Shown: positions 8,776 to 18,256 of the stretch, one piece after another | Numbering within the stretch: the stretch's first letter is position 1 | Layout of the letters: each line of letters starts with the position of its first letter | Source: Aliiglaciecola sp. 3_MG-2023 | GTDB taxonomy: Bacteria > Pseudomonadota > Gammaproteobacteria > Enterobacterales > Alteromonadaceae | DNA: 64,000 bases | Direction: 5' to 3' | NCBI RefSeq assembly: GCF_030548205.1 | Contig: NZ_JAUORV010000013.1 | Location: 62,001 to 126,000 of the forward strand | Notes under the pieces: generated by a model | Seen by the model: only the letters and a program-made list of their open reading frames with translations | What the model was told of the DNA's origin: nothing | Databases searched by the model: none | Position numbers and translations under genes: made by a program

Positions 8776-10896
8776 ATGATTTCTCTAACTAAAACCCTTC
8801 AGCAAGTATCGTCACTTACTCCCTTAAGTAAATCTGTTCGACTTGCTCACATAGGTGTATTCACCTGCCTATTGCCGTTATCAGTTATCGCCCAAGAATC
8901 ACCCGATGGGATCGAACGAATCACCACCACAGCCACTCGTGTCGCAACTAACACTGCCAACTTACCTTATGTAGTGAGTACCATTGACGAACAAACCCTT
9001 GGATTATTAGCATCTACCCATATCGAAGAAGCTCTTAGCTTTATAGCAGGTGCCGGGGTGCAGCGAGGAAATGGACAAGAATACCTACCCGCTTTGCGCT
9101 CTCAAGTAATGTCAGGTTCAGGCGCTTGCGGAGGCATTCTTACCGCTGAAGATGGCATACCCTTACGAGCAGCAGGCTTCTGTAATATTAACGAACTATT
9201 TGAAGCCCACAGCGAAATGGCGCAAAGCATAGATGTGATAAAAGGGCCTGGCTCAGCATTTTATGGCTCTAATGCAGTACACGGTGTAATTAATGTTATT
9301 ACCCCTGATACCACTGTGGACGCAGGACTAATTGGCATCGATTACGGCTCCTTTGGCTATAACCGATACAAATTTCGTCAGGGGGCTGACTTTGGCAATT
9401 CGGGCATTGGTATCAATGCTAGTATCACCCGAGATTCCGGGTATCGAGATGAAGAAAGTGTTGATCAGGAAAAGGTTAACCTTCGCCACCGCTATGAAGC
9501 TGATAACGTTACCTTTACCACCGGACTGACCTACACCAATTTAGATCAGGAAACGGCAGGCTATATAACTGGTTTTGAAAGTTACAAAGATGAAGACTTA
9601 GCTCAGGCGAATGAAAACCCTGAAGCCTTTAGAAAGGCCAAATCTTTGAGATTATGGTCAAATGCCCTATGGAATTTAACCGACCAAGATGTGCTCTCAA
9701 TAACCCCTTATATACGTAATCAAAATATGTCGTTTTTAATGCATTTTTTACCTGGCACACCGATGGAAGAAAATGATCAAGATGGTTTTGGTGTGCAATC
9801 TATGTGGAAACACACTGCAACGGAAAACCTCACCGTCAGCATAGGCTTAGATGCAGAGCAATCGGAAGGCAGTATGCGCCAATATCAAGACGCTGAGACG
9901 GAAGGATCTGCGTTTTTAACAGAGACGGTACCCATTGGAATGCACTATGACTACGACGTTGATGCGACCTTGTACGCGCCTTTTGTTTCATTGGACTGGC
10001 AACAAGACAAATGGTTAGTGTCTTTTGGTCTGCGCTACGAACATATGAATTATGATTACACCAACAATATGCTAAGCGGTCGCACACGGGATGATGGTAC
10101 TGAATGTGGTTTTGGCGGTTGCCGTTACAGTCGTCCTCCGTCGTCTGAAAACAGCTATAGTAATACTTCCCCGAAACTGGGTATTGGTTATCAGTTTTCT
10201 GAAAACACGCAATTTTATGCAAATCTATCCAAAGGCTATCGCGCTCCCCAAGCAACTGAATTATACCGCCTGCAGCGAGAACAAGAAGTCGCTGATTTGG
10301 ACTCTGAAACGGTCACTAATGCTGAGGTTGGCGTAAAAGGCCAATTTGAAGGCCTGAGTTACGTGGTATCCATTTACAACATGGATAAAGACAACTTCAT
10401 CTTTCGGGATAGCGACTATTACAATGTCAACGATGGCGAATCAAGACATCGTGGTGTTGAGCTAGAATTACAGTATCAGATCGCTGAAAATTGGGATTTA
10501 AAGATGGCGGCAAGTTATGCCAAGCATACTTATTCCTACAGTCAAATTCTTAGCGATATTGATATCAACGGTAACTATATTGATACCGCGCCAAAAACCA
10601 TCGCCAATACTCGTCTTGGTTGGAATATTAATAGTTCAACCAGAACTGAGTTAGAATGGGAGCATATGGGCAGTTACTACACGGATCCAGAAAATTTACA
10701 CCGCTATGATGGGCACGATGTATTGAACCTCAGAGCGTCGATGCAAGTCACTGAGGCGTTAACTGTATTTGCTAGAATCAACAATCTTACGGATAGCAAC
10801 TACGCAGAAAGAGCCGACTACACCAGCTTTGGTGGAGATCGCTATTTTCCAGGTAGACCGAGAAATATGATGGTGTCAGTGGATTACACCTGGTAG
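8776..10896 (+). CDS. TonB-dependent outer membrane receptor
   Basis: A 706-residue receptor. A long signal region ends near LPLSVIAQES (about residue 40), followed by a TonB-box-like segment IERITTTATRV, a plug domain (about 55-170, with IDVIKGPGSAFYGSNAVHGV) and a 22-strand barrel ending GRPRNMMVSVDYTW. The plug has a cysteine pair (ACGG and GFCN) and a loop has CGFGGC. AAGAAGG lies about ten bases upstream of the ATG. The plug is of the siderophore/cobalamin receptor type, but no substrate can be assigned. It is a single gene followed by a strong terminator. Confidence 0.88.
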   Translation: MISLTKTLQQVSSLTPLSKSVRLAHIGVFTCLLPLSVIAQESPDGIERITTTATRVATNTANLPYVVSTIDEQTLGLLASTHIEEALSFIAGAGVQRGNGQEYLPALRSQVMSGSGACGGILTAEDGIPLRAAGFCNINELFEAHSEMAQSIDVIKGPGSAFYGSNAVHGVINVITPDTTVDAGLIGIDYGSFGYNRYKFRQGADFGNSGIGINASITRDSGYRDEESVDQEKVNLRHRYEADNVTFTTGLTYTNLDQETAGYITGFESYKDEDLAQANENPEAFRKAKSLRLWSNALWNLTDQDVLSITPYIRNQNMSFLMHFLPGTPMEENDQDGFGVQSMWKHTATENLTVSIGLDAEQSEGSMRQYQDAETEGSAFLTETVPIGMHYDYDVDATLYAPFVSLDWQQDKWLVSFGLRYEHMNYDYTNNMLSGRTRDDGTECGFGGCRYSRPPSSENSYSNTSPKLGIGYQFSENTQFYANLSKGYRAPQATELYRLQREQEVADLDSETVTNAEVGVKGQFEGLSYVVSIYNMDKDNFIFRDSDYYNVNDGESRHRGVELELQYQIAENWDLKMAASYAKHTYSYSQILSDIDINGNYIDTAPKTIANTRLGWNINSSTRTELEWEHMGSYYTDPENLHRYDGHDVLNLRASMQVTEALTVFARINNLTDSNYAERADYTSFGGDRYFPGRPRNMMVSVDYTW

Positions 10897-10943
10897 TCAA
10901 CAATGGAAGCGAGTATTTATAACAATTCACGCTGACGACATTC

Positions 10944-10975
10944 ACTTTAGGGCAGTATAACTGCCCTAAAGTTTT
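10944..10975 (+). terminator. Terminator after the TonB receptor
   Basis: ACTTTAGGGCAG and CTGCCCTAAAGT form a 12 bp stem around TATAA, followed by a T-run. It lies about 50 bp past the receptor stop. Confidence 0.85.
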
Positions 10976-11047
10976 AAATTACACTAGTCTTTCAAGATAA
11001 GCCTTTTACAACCTAAATGTCCTATCTGGAATGATTGGAGAACCTAA

Positions 11048-12340
11048 ATGAAAAAAATAATTGTTGTAGGAGGAGGCGCTGGCGGCCTAGAAATAGTCAA
11101 ACGCCTTAGTCAGAAACTAGGACGAAAAAACAAAGCAGAAATAATTCTGGTTGATAAAAGCCAGAATCATGTATGGAAACCACTGTTACACGAAGTCGCA
11201 GCTGGCGTCATTGATAAGAACTCAGATGGGATTAACTATCGCATTCACGCGGTTGCCAATAAATACCAGTTTCAACTGGGCAATATGTGCCACATAGATA
11301 ACCAAAACAAGCAAATTGAACTTGCTCCTTTGTTCGACGAAAATGACCAACTTATCTTGCCTAAACGCACCTTAAAGTACGACACTTTAGTGCTTGCCAT
11401 TGGCAGTGTATGCAATGATTTTGGCACACCAGGGGTAGCCGACCACTGTTACTTCCTTGATTCACTGGCTCAAGCTGAAAGTTTTCATAAAGCATTGCTT
11501 AATCAACTTTTGCGGATCAATCAAAAAGGGGTCGACAGTAAACCCTTGCATGTAGCTATTGTGGGAGGAGGAGCAACGGGGACTGAATTAGCAGCACAAT
11601 TGCATCATGTGGCCAACCTTGCCAGAGCTTATGGCATGCCGGAAATGTCTGCCGACAAATTAACCGTGACCATTATTGAAGCTGGGGAACGTATCCTTCC
11701 CGCGTTACCGGAAAAAATCACCAACTCAGCTCGTCAGGCTTTAACCAAGCTAGGCATAAAAGTGTTGGAAGGCACCAAGGTAACTGCGGCGAAAAAAGAG
11801 GGATTTGTTACCAGCGATGATGAGCTAATTGAGGCAGATTTAATGGTCTGGTCTGCGGGGGTAAAAGCTCCAGATTTTATTACTCAACTGGGCATTTTTG
11901 AAACCAACCGTGCTAATCAAATTTTGGTCACGCCGTATCTAAAAAGTACCATAGATGAAAACGTGTATGCCATTGGTGATTGTTGCGGATTTCAACAAGA
12001 AGATGGGCGTTGGGTGCCGCCGCGGGCTCAATCTGCCCACCAAATGGCTAGCACAGCGGCAACTAACATTATTAATGAGTTTAACCATAAACCAGGCCAG
12101 AAGTATGTATACAAGGACTATGGTTCTTTGGTGCATTTGAGTAAATATAGCACTGTGGGTAATTTGATGGGGGCACTGTCTAACAGCAGTATGTTTATTG
12201 AAGGGCGATTAGCCAAATTGGTTTACATTTCTTTATATAACATGCATTTATTTGCCATACATGGCTGGTTTAAAGGGATATTTATCTTATTTTTCCGCAA
12301 AGTCAGAAACATTGTTGGCCCTAAGTTAAAACTGCACTAA
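11048..12340 (+). CDS. ndh: Type II NADH dehydrogenase (NADH:quinone oxidoreductase)
   Basis: A 430-residue membrane-associated flavoprotein that passes electrons from NADH to quinone without proton pumping. It has an N-terminal FAD motif VVGGGAGGLEIVKRL, the NDH-2 segment HVWKPLLHEVAAG, a second dinucleotide fold VAIVGGGATGTELAAQL (about residue 175), the FAD contact VYAIGDCCGF, and a C-terminal hydrophobic stretch for membrane attachment. The length matches Ndh of Escherichia coli. GGAG lies seven bases upstream of the ATG. The gene stands alone between terminators. Confidence 0.9.
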   Translation: MKKIIVVGGGAGGLEIVKRLSQKLGRKNKAEIILVDKSQNHVWKPLLHEVAAGVIDKNSDGINYRIHAVANKYQFQLGNMCHIDNQNKQIELAPLFDENDQLILPKRTLKYDTLVLAIGSVCNDFGTPGVADHCYFLDSLAQAESFHKALLNQLLRINQKGVDSKPLHVAIVGGGATGTELAAQLHHVANLARAYGMPEMSADKLTVTIIEAGERILPALPEKITNSARQALTKLGIKVLEGTKVTAAKKEGFVTSDDELIEADLMVWSAGVKAPDFITQLGIFETNRANQILVTPYLKSTIDENVYAIGDCCGFQQEDGRWVPPRAQSAHQMASTAATNIINEFNHKPGQKYVYKDYGSLVHLSKYSTVGNLMGALSNSSMFIEGRLAKLVYISLYNMHLFAIHGWFKGIFILFFRKVRNIVGPKLKLH

Positions 12341-12367
12341 CTCTACTTAGCAGCGGTAAATTGACAG

Positions 12368-12404
12368 ACACCAAAAAGCCCGAACATTTCGGGCTTTTTG
12401 GTGT
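12368..12404. terminator. Bidirectional terminator between ndh and the pilin gene
   Basis: A perfect 17 bp stem: ACACCAAAAAGCCCGAA, a three-base loop and its complement. The A5/T5 runs inside the stem can act in both directions, which suits the convergent gene pair. Confidence 0.9.
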
Positions 12405-12440
12405 TACCTAATTCGCAACCCACTAATGAATATAGTTGCT

Positions 12441-12908
12441 CTAGCAACCTGTGGTTGTTTGGGTAAACGTCGGCTCTCTATTTTCTCTAGCAGATACGTA
12501 GCGAATTTTGCAGTTGCTAGGATCAGGTGCAGAACTGAACTGCACATCAATATTACCTAACTGTCCGCTGCAGTTTCCCCCAACCCAGGTAAAGTCATCA
12601 TCAACTTCGAGTGCATTGGCAATACCACTTGGATGCGGGCAAGCATATCCGCATCGCAGCGTGATAGAATCACTACCTAAATCAATGGTCGGGTCTGTGT
12701 CACAATCGGTTTTTTGTTCAATGGTCGCTTTATAATGGACTAATTCTGATGCTGAGCGCATTGCGCCTTCTAATCCGTCCAAAGCAGCTAAACGAGCATC
12801 TGTACCTAAATTAATAAACCTTGGAGCTGCAACTGCAGCAAGAATTCCTAGGATCACTATAACAATGACCAATTCTATTAATGTAAATCCTGTACTTTTT
12901 CCGTTCAA
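12441..12908 (-). CDS. Type IV pilin-like protein (MSHA type)
   Basis: A 155-residue prepilin. The N-terminus MNGKSTGFTLIELVIVIVIL has the prepilin peptidase site after Gly7 with Glu at mature position 5, then a long hydrophobic helix. The rest carries several cysteines, including a pair near the C-terminus (SNCKIRY and TTGC) that would form the D-loop disulfide of MSHA-type pilins. The start is a TTG at 12908 with AAGGAG eight bases upstream; no ATG gives the leader. The gene is isolated, with no pilus assembly genes around it, so it is probably an accessory or alternative pilin using assembly machinery encoded elsewhere. Confidence 0.85.
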   Translation of the reverse strand: MNGKSTGFTLIELVIVIVILGILAAVAAPRFINLGTDARLAALDGLEGAMRSASELVHYKATIEQKTDCDTDPTIDLGSDSITLRCGYACPHPSGIANALEVDDDFTWVGGNCSGQLGNIDVQFSSAPDPSNCKIRYVSARENREPTFTQTTTGC

Positions 12909-13094
12909 TGTTAAGCTCCTTTTCGATAATCTATTAATTTACCAGTATCATAGCGCTATGTTCACAAGTTGCTATTTTAAGTAATTACGAACAAAAGAAA
13001 ACGATTTTATTGGCGTTTAATCAATAACATAGCATACATAAGTATGATTCTTCATGCCCAATAAACGGTTTGCTCGAAGTTGAATAACGAAAAA

Positions 13095-15155
13095 TTAAAA
13101 GCGCATTCTCATACCGGCATTTACGGTAAAACCATCATTGCGAGACCAAATATCCGTGGTCCATTGACCATCTGGAGCGCGCATTGGTAGCACTAACGGG
13201 TCTTCTTTTGTTTGACGAACATCAAGTAAATTCTCTGCATTAATAAACCAACTGTACTGACCTAGGGTGATTTCACCCAATAAACCAAGGTGCCAGTAAG
13301 GTTTACTAGCAGAACGGTAAGGATTGCCACTCAATCGTTGAGTTCCAGTATAGTAGGCTTCAAAACCCACTCGCCCTTTGCCGTGCTGCTCCCACATGGC
13401 AACAAGTCCAGCCGAATGTTTAGGGGTCAACTTAATATCTTGACGACTGTCGCTGGTTGCATTGTATTCGGTTGCATCTAAGAACAAATAACTGGCGGTC
13501 ACCTTAAAGTCTTCCCACTTATAGCGCAGCATTAATTCTGAACCGTAAATACGCGACTCCCCTTCAGTATTTACCAAGCGGACACGATCAAGGGGGCCAT
13601 CCATTTCTGACGCATAAGCTTCTAATTCGGTAACATGCTCAACATTTGAGGCGAAAAACGTCACATTAGCTTCAATGTATTCAAATTGACGTCCAATATC
13701 CAGAGACGAAGTGACTGCCGTTTCTTCTTGGATATTTTCCAACGGTGCTAAGTGGGACAGACCCGCTGCTTCTATTTCTTCTACAAAGGGGGTAGGTGCG
13801 AAATAGCCACGACCATAAGAAGCTCTAACAGTCCAGTCTTGTGGGCGATATAATAAGGAGACACGAGGGCTTAATTGGCTGCCATACTCACTGTGATCAT
13901 CTAAACGCATACTTAACGAAGTCGATAAATGCTCGTTTAATTCATAATCCGCCTGTGCAAATATACCTGGTACATCAAAGGTATAATCAAACTCAGGATA
14001 ATACTCTGAAGCAAAATTATCTGACTGCATAGCGACACCGACGACCCATTGAGATTTGTCCGTATAACCAGACAGGGTGCTTTCTACTAAATAACTTTCG
14101 TGGCGATCTTCATCTATATCTTCGGCAAACTGTTTATCATGGTTTTGCACCATGGCCGAGCCGCGTACATTCCAAGTTAAAACATCTCCCAAGGGGCCAG
14201 TGGCAATAATGCCACTATCAATGCGCTCACTGTCTTGGGTTTGCTGAAAAAAACCACCATCGGGTAAGGTATAGCCTTCAAGGGTGCCACCTTGACGATT
14301 TTCCGTCATATAACCCACAGTGGCATACAAGGTTGCGCCACTTTCCCCCTCCCAAAATAGACGAGGTCGAGCGGTATAACGTTCATAACCAGCCATATCA
14401 ATCCATCCATCCCCATCAAAATCTTGGGTACTTTGGTGATGACCCCCAGCGGTCAAAGATACCCCCAGCGAATCATTTAGCGGAGCAGCTAAATAAGTGG
14501 TTAAGTCTTGTCCGTCTCTGGAGGTAACATTAACCAGTACTTCTCCTTGAGCTTCATCAGAAGGTTTACGAGAAACAAGGTTAATGACTCCCCCCATGGC
14601 TGAGCCCCCATATAGAGACGATGCCGAACCTTTAATAATTTCTACTCGCGCCAAATCAGTGGGCGGAATTTGCAGCAAACCAATGGACGCAGCTTGGCCT
14701 CCATACAGGGCTAAGCCATCATTTAGCAACTGAGTATAGCGACCAAACAAACCTTGTAGTCGAATATTCGCACTGCCCAATGCAGGAGAAGTGGTTTGTA
14801 CACGAACCCCACCGGTTTCCGCCACCAGCATGGATATGTTACCAGGTCGCATCATGGCTTTTTCTTGTAACTCTTCTTGGTTTATCACTTCAATTCGAAC
14901 AGGTTCATCGGTCACGTTGCGGCCAACCCGTGTAGAGGAAACCGTGATGGTTTCTACTTCATCTTCGTGTCCATGTTCGTGTTCGTCACCTTCATGATCT
15001 GCCTGCATAGTTTCGTTCTGAGTTTGTTGCACAGCTGCTGGTGTTAAATTACCGGTCCTTTGCTTTGTGGAATCGGCAATGGCATGAAATGCACTTAACG
15101 AAAACAACGTAGGAATAAAGAGCAATGAATATTTATAAGAATAGAAAAATCGCAC
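13095..15155 (-). CDS. TonB-dependent receptor with His-rich N-terminal segment
   Basis: From GTG 15155 the product has 686 residues. It starts with a signal peptide (MRFFYSYKYSLLFIPTLFSLSAFHAIA), followed by a metal-binding-like stretch HEGDEHEHGHEDE, a TonB-box-like VETITVSSTRV, a plug (about 75-190, VEIIKGSASSLYGGSAMGGVINLV) and a barrel ending NAGMRMRF. The frame stays open to 15248, so the start is uncertain; GTG 15155 is chosen because it puts the signal peptide at the N-terminus, although its AAGG is distant. The His/Glu/Asp stretch suggests a divalent metal or metal complex as substrate. That is an inference; no Zur-like site was seen upstream. Confidence 0.85.
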   Translation of the reverse strand: MRFFYSYKYSLLFIPTLFSLSAFHAIADSTKQRTGNLTPAAVQQTQNETMQADHEGDEHEHGHEDEVETITVSSTRVGRNVTDEPVRIEVINQEELQEKAMMRPGNISMLVAETGGVRVQTTSPALGSANIRLQGLFGRYTQLLNDGLALYGGQAASIGLLQIPPTDLARVEIIKGSASSLYGGSAMGGVINLVSRKPSDEAQGEVLVNVTSRDGQDLTTYLAAPLNDSLGVSLTAGGHHQSTQDFDGDGWIDMAGYERYTARPRLFWEGESGATLYATVGYMTENRQGGTLEGYTLPDGGFFQQTQDSERIDSGIIATGPLGDVLTWNVRGSAMVQNHDKQFAEDIDEDRHESYLVESTLSGYTDKSQWVVGVAMQSDNFASEYYPEFDYTFDVPGIFAQADYELNEHLSTSLSMRLDDHSEYGSQLSPRVSLLYRPQDWTVRASYGRGYFAPTPFVEEIEAAGLSHLAPLENIQEETAVTSSLDIGRQFEYIEANVTFFASNVEHVTELEAYASEMDGPLDRVRLVNTEGESRIYGSELMLRYKWEDFKVTASYLFLDATEYNATSDSRQDIKLTPKHSAGLVAMWEQHGKGRVGFEAYYTGTQRLSGNPYRSASKPYWHLGLLGEITLGQYSWFINAENLLDVRQTKEDPLVLPMRAPDGQWTTDIWSRNDGFTVNAGMRMRF

Positions 15156-15270
15156 TGTGATGAATGACCTTTGTATCAGAATATGTGACCCCAGACTACA
15201 GGGGAAAGAAGGCAATATGTTATCACGAACGATTTCTGTTAATGACACTGACTTGTAAAAAATAACCTAT

Positions 15271-15309
15271 AAAAAGGTTCAGTCATCGTAAATAAACAAT
15301 GACTGAACC
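15271..15309 (-). terminator. Terminator after the acidic-loop TonB receptor
   Basis: GGTTCAGTCAT (15276-15286) and ATGACTGAACC (15299-15309) form an 11 bp stem with a 12-base loop. On the minus strand it is followed by TTTTTATAGG. It lies 66 bp past the stop of the receptor gene at 15375. Confidence 0.8.
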
Positions 15310-15374
15310 CTATTAAACGCAGTTTAACTCTTTAAAATAACAGCGTTTTCATTTTGGCGAGTCTTGTAACTGAC

Positions 15375-17798
15375 TTAAAACGCGTAAGATGCGAACACAC
15401 GTAAGGTTCTAGGTTGACCGGGACCAATAAATTCTGGGGATTCAATATCAGGGTATAGATCACCTAACACTTCATCAGCTTCCCCATAAGTACCAAAAGT
15501 CTCAAACTCCTTATCAAAAGCATTTTCCAAGCGAAGAGCCAAATTAATGCCATTATCAAATGCATAACTGGCCGCTAAATTTACAATTGTATAGCCTGAA
15601 AGTTGACGGTTTTCATTGGCTTCATCCCCTCGAAAATATTGACTAGAGGCATAGCTTATATCTGCATTTAAGGCTAGTGCATCGCTCAATGCATAATCAA
15701 AAGAAACACTACCCTGGGTTGAAGGTTGACCAGGTATCTTATCTCCAGGACTTACTTGTCTGTTTGGTCCTAGAGGATTTTGCGGGCTAAAAGACATGAA
15801 GGATGATTCGAAGGTAGCCTGTAAATAGCTTAACTGGGCATTAATATCTAATTTATTAATGCTGTGAGCAAGGCCAAATTCAATCCCTTGGCGACGGGTT
15901 TTATCAACATTCACAAAATAGCCAACGGAGGGTCTGTCACCTGCTTGCTGAAAAATAATATCGTCTTTACTATCACTGCGATAGATGGCTGCACTTAATA
16001 GGGTTTGTTGATATTGCCATTTAGCCCCCACCTCAATAGTGTTAGTAACCACTTGCTCCAAGGGAGGATCTGCCACAAACCCGTTAGGTAATTTACAAGG
16101 ATCATCCTCATCAGCACAACTTAATTCAGCGGGGCTAGGTGTCCGAGAAGATTGACTATAGCTAGTATAAAAAGAAAAGCCGTCGGTTTGATAGTGAACC
16201 CCTACCGAAGGATTGAAGTGATTAAACTGATGCTCACCATTTAACGAACCAGGTCCAGTTTCAACGCCATCAACCATATCGATGTCTGAACGATTATAAC
16301 GTCCAGATAATTGCACAGACCAATCTTGATTTAATTCAATATTATCACTCACAAACAGGTGAAGATGCTGCACATCCGTGGATAAACGGACTTTAGAATC
16401 GAGATCATAAACACCAATTCCCATTACATCTCGGCTATCTTGCACGGTGTCGTTGTTTAACAAGGCAAATTCAGTATCACTACTAAAATCAATTGATGCC
16501 ACATCAACACCCATACCCACAATCCAATGATGTGATAAATTGGCTGACTCAAGCTTACCGCTTAACTCTGTACTGACCCCGTAAGAACGATTCTTGGTAA
16601 GGCTGGTATTCGCTGTGCCATCAATAACATCGGCATCATAAGCAGAGATATCTTCAAGGGGGGTGAGGGCAGCATAATTCACAAAGTGTACGGCGTCATC
16701 GGTTTCAAACTCTTCTTCTTCCTCACCTTCATCAGCGTCACTCTCCTCATCCCCATCAAAATCGTCATCTGATTCGGCAAGTTCCGCATCTTCATCCTCA
16801 ACACACAGGGTTTCTCCAAAACCTACATCACACTCTTCGTAATCACTATCGTCACCGTTGTAAGTCACGATTTCGTTCTCTCGATAATAAAGGTTAACCA
16901 CTAAGTTAGTTTCTTCGGACAGGGCCCATTGGTTTTTTAGGCCAACAAAACGCAAGGCAGTTTCGGTTTGATCCGGACGCGTAAAGATCGCATCTCTACC
17001 TTCGTAAGGAATAAGCTCTACGGGAATGGCACCATTACCAATTAAACGATTATCACTGGCTGCAAGTGTTAACTCGGCTTGATGGCTGTCTCCTTGGTAA
17101 CTGATTGTTGAAAAAAGTTGTTTAATGTCACTATCAGAATAGTCACGCCAGCCATCTTCCTGGTAAGTATTAACGTTCAGATAATAGGCCCAGGTATCGT
17201 TATTACCGCCAGACTCAAAATTAATCCCTTGCTGACCATAGTCACCGCCTTGCAGACTTATTTTATTCTGTTCAAAGGTAAAACCATTCTTAGATTGTAA
17301 AACCAGTGCTCCGCCTAGCGTATTTTGTCCAAATAATGGATTCGCACCAGCGACAAGGGAAACTTGCTCAAGGGCAGAAGTGGGCAGTAAATCCCAATTA
17401 ACCGTATCACCAAATGGCTCGTTAAAACGGGTTCCATTTAAATAGACTGACAATCCTTGGGGCAAACCTAATAAAGGTGAAGCGGTAAACCCACGATATT
17501 GCACATCAGGTTGAAAGGGATTGTTAGTCACATCATTAATGGACACGCTAAAAAGTTGAGCATCGAGTAAACGAGCTAAGGACGCCCCATGCTGTGGTGA
17601 TAAATCTTCACTGGTTAGCACCTGATTTACCGAATAGATACTGCCAACATTCTGCACTGCTAATGGTGATACCCCTGTAATAACCAACTTTTCGATGATC
17701 TCAGGCCCGGGCTGTTCCGCAATTGCGGAAAAGCTAATGATCCCTCCCGAAATAGCGACTATCCATGGTTGCATATTCAACTGCCTTATTTTACTCAT
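15375..17798 (-). CDS. TonB-dependent receptor with a highly acidic extracellular loop
   Basis: An 807-residue receptor. The signal region ends near ISFSAIAEQPG; then a TonB-box-like IIEKLVITGVSPL, a plug (about 50-165, LEQVSLVAGANPLFGQNTLGG) and a barrel ending RTLRVFASYAF. A loop near residues 310-370 holds a cysteine pair (ECDVGFGETLC) followed by a run of about 40 residues dominated by Asp and Glu, for example DDDFDGDEESDADEGEEEEE. Such a loop could bind Ca2+ or other cations at the cell surface. The divergent neighbour encodes an EF-hand protein, a suggestive but unproven link. Substrate unknown. Confidence 0.85.
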   Translation of the reverse strand: MSKIRQLNMQPWIVAISGGIISFSAIAEQPGPEIIEKLVITGVSPLAVQNVGSIYSVNQVLTSEDLSPQHGASLARLLDAQLFSVSINDVTNNPFQPDVQYRGFTASPLLGLPQGLSVYLNGTRFNEPFGDTVNWDLLPTSALEQVSLVAGANPLFGQNTLGGALVLQSKNGFTFEQNKISLQGGDYGQQGINFESGGNNDTWAYYLNVNTYQEDGWRDYSDSDIKQLFSTISYQGDSHQAELTLAASDNRLIGNGAIPVELIPYEGRDAIFTRPDQTETALRFVGLKNQWALSEETNLVVNLYYRENEIVTYNGDDSDYEECDVGFGETLCVEDEDAELAESDDDFDGDEESDADEGEEEEEFETDDAVHFVNYAALTPLEDISAYDADVIDGTANTSLTKNRSYGVSTELSGKLESANLSHHWIVGMGVDVASIDFSSDTEFALLNNDTVQDSRDVMGIGVYDLDSKVRLSTDVQHLHLFVSDNIELNQDWSVQLSGRYNRSDIDMVDGVETGPGSLNGEHQFNHFNPSVGVHYQTDGFSFYTSYSQSSRTPSPAELSCADEDDPCKLPNGFVADPPLEQVVTNTIEVGAKWQYQQTLLSAAIYRSDSKDDIIFQQAGDRPSVGYFVNVDKTRRQGIEFGLAHSINKLDINAQLSYLQATFESSFMSFSPQNPLGPNRQVSPGDKIPGQPSTQGSVSFDYALSDALALNADISYASSQYFRGDEANENRQLSGYTIVNLAASYAFDNGINLALRLENAFDKEFETFGTYGEADEVLGDLYPDIESPEFIGPGQPRTLRVFASYAF

Positions 17799-17958
17799 TA
17801 ACGTTTAGTTAACAATGGTAGGCCAGATGTGTGCTGTTAACCTATTGTCTAATGGGTTAATCTAAGGGGTACTTTAGTAGTAATAGCAATATAGAATTAA
17901 AGATAGGAACCTTTTAATTCAATAACTTAAAGTTCACACCCAAAGAATAAGGTTTTAT

Positions 17959-17998
17959 TCACTATCATTGCCGACCGCTTTTCTCATCACTATCATTG
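17959..17998. repeat. 12-base direct repeat upstream of the acidic TonB receptor
   Basis: TCACTATCATTG occurs at 17959-17970 and again at 17987-17998, followed in both cases by one variable base and C. The 28 bp period would place two protein copies at similar faces of the helix. It could be an operator for the receptor at 17798; the TATCATT core recalls half of a Fur box, but no full Fur palindrome is present. Confidence 0.4.
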
Positions 17999-18099
17999 GC
18001 AGGCAAAACGACTGGGCTGGCAGCACATTTCCTGCCCCCCATAGATGCGTCTAGCAAATAGGCAAAAACATGCCGGAATAACCCTCAATTTAATGGAAA

Positions 18100-18137
18100 A
18101 AAGTACTCTTTAGCTTGCTTTAATCCGGCTAAAGAGT
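18100..18137 (-). terminator. Minus-strand terminator-like hairpin in the receptor leader region
   Basis: ACTCTTTAGC (18105-18114) and GCTAAAGAGT (18128-18137) form a 10 bp stem with a 13-base loop. On the minus strand it is followed by ACTTTTTTCC. No minus-strand gene ends here, so it may be a leader attenuator or the end of a short antisense RNA. Confidence 0.5.
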
Positions 18138-18256
18138 AAATAAAATACATACTTTTCATACAGTTAAAACAAAAATACCACCTTTACACAATACTTACAT
18201 AAACTGGAATTAAAAATGCTTAGTAACTAGTTGAACTTTACCAACCGGAGCTAACC

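Larger units (their letters stand above)
17799..18256. other. Intergenic region between acidic TonB receptor and EF-hand gene
   Basis: 458 bases without a gene. It holds a 12-base direct repeat (TCACTATCATTG at 17959-17970 and 17987-17998, 28 bp apart), a minus-strand terminator-like hairpin (18100-18137), and a weak sigma-54-like match TGGAATTAAAAATGCTT around 18205-18221 before the EF-hand gene (GG and GC ten bases apart). None is proven. Confidence 0.5.

Noticed and set aside
18205-18221. Sigma-54-like promoter before the EF-hand gene
   Set aside because: GG and GC have the right spacing, but -24 reads TGGAAT in place of TGGCAC and -12 reads ATGCT; too weak to list as a site.
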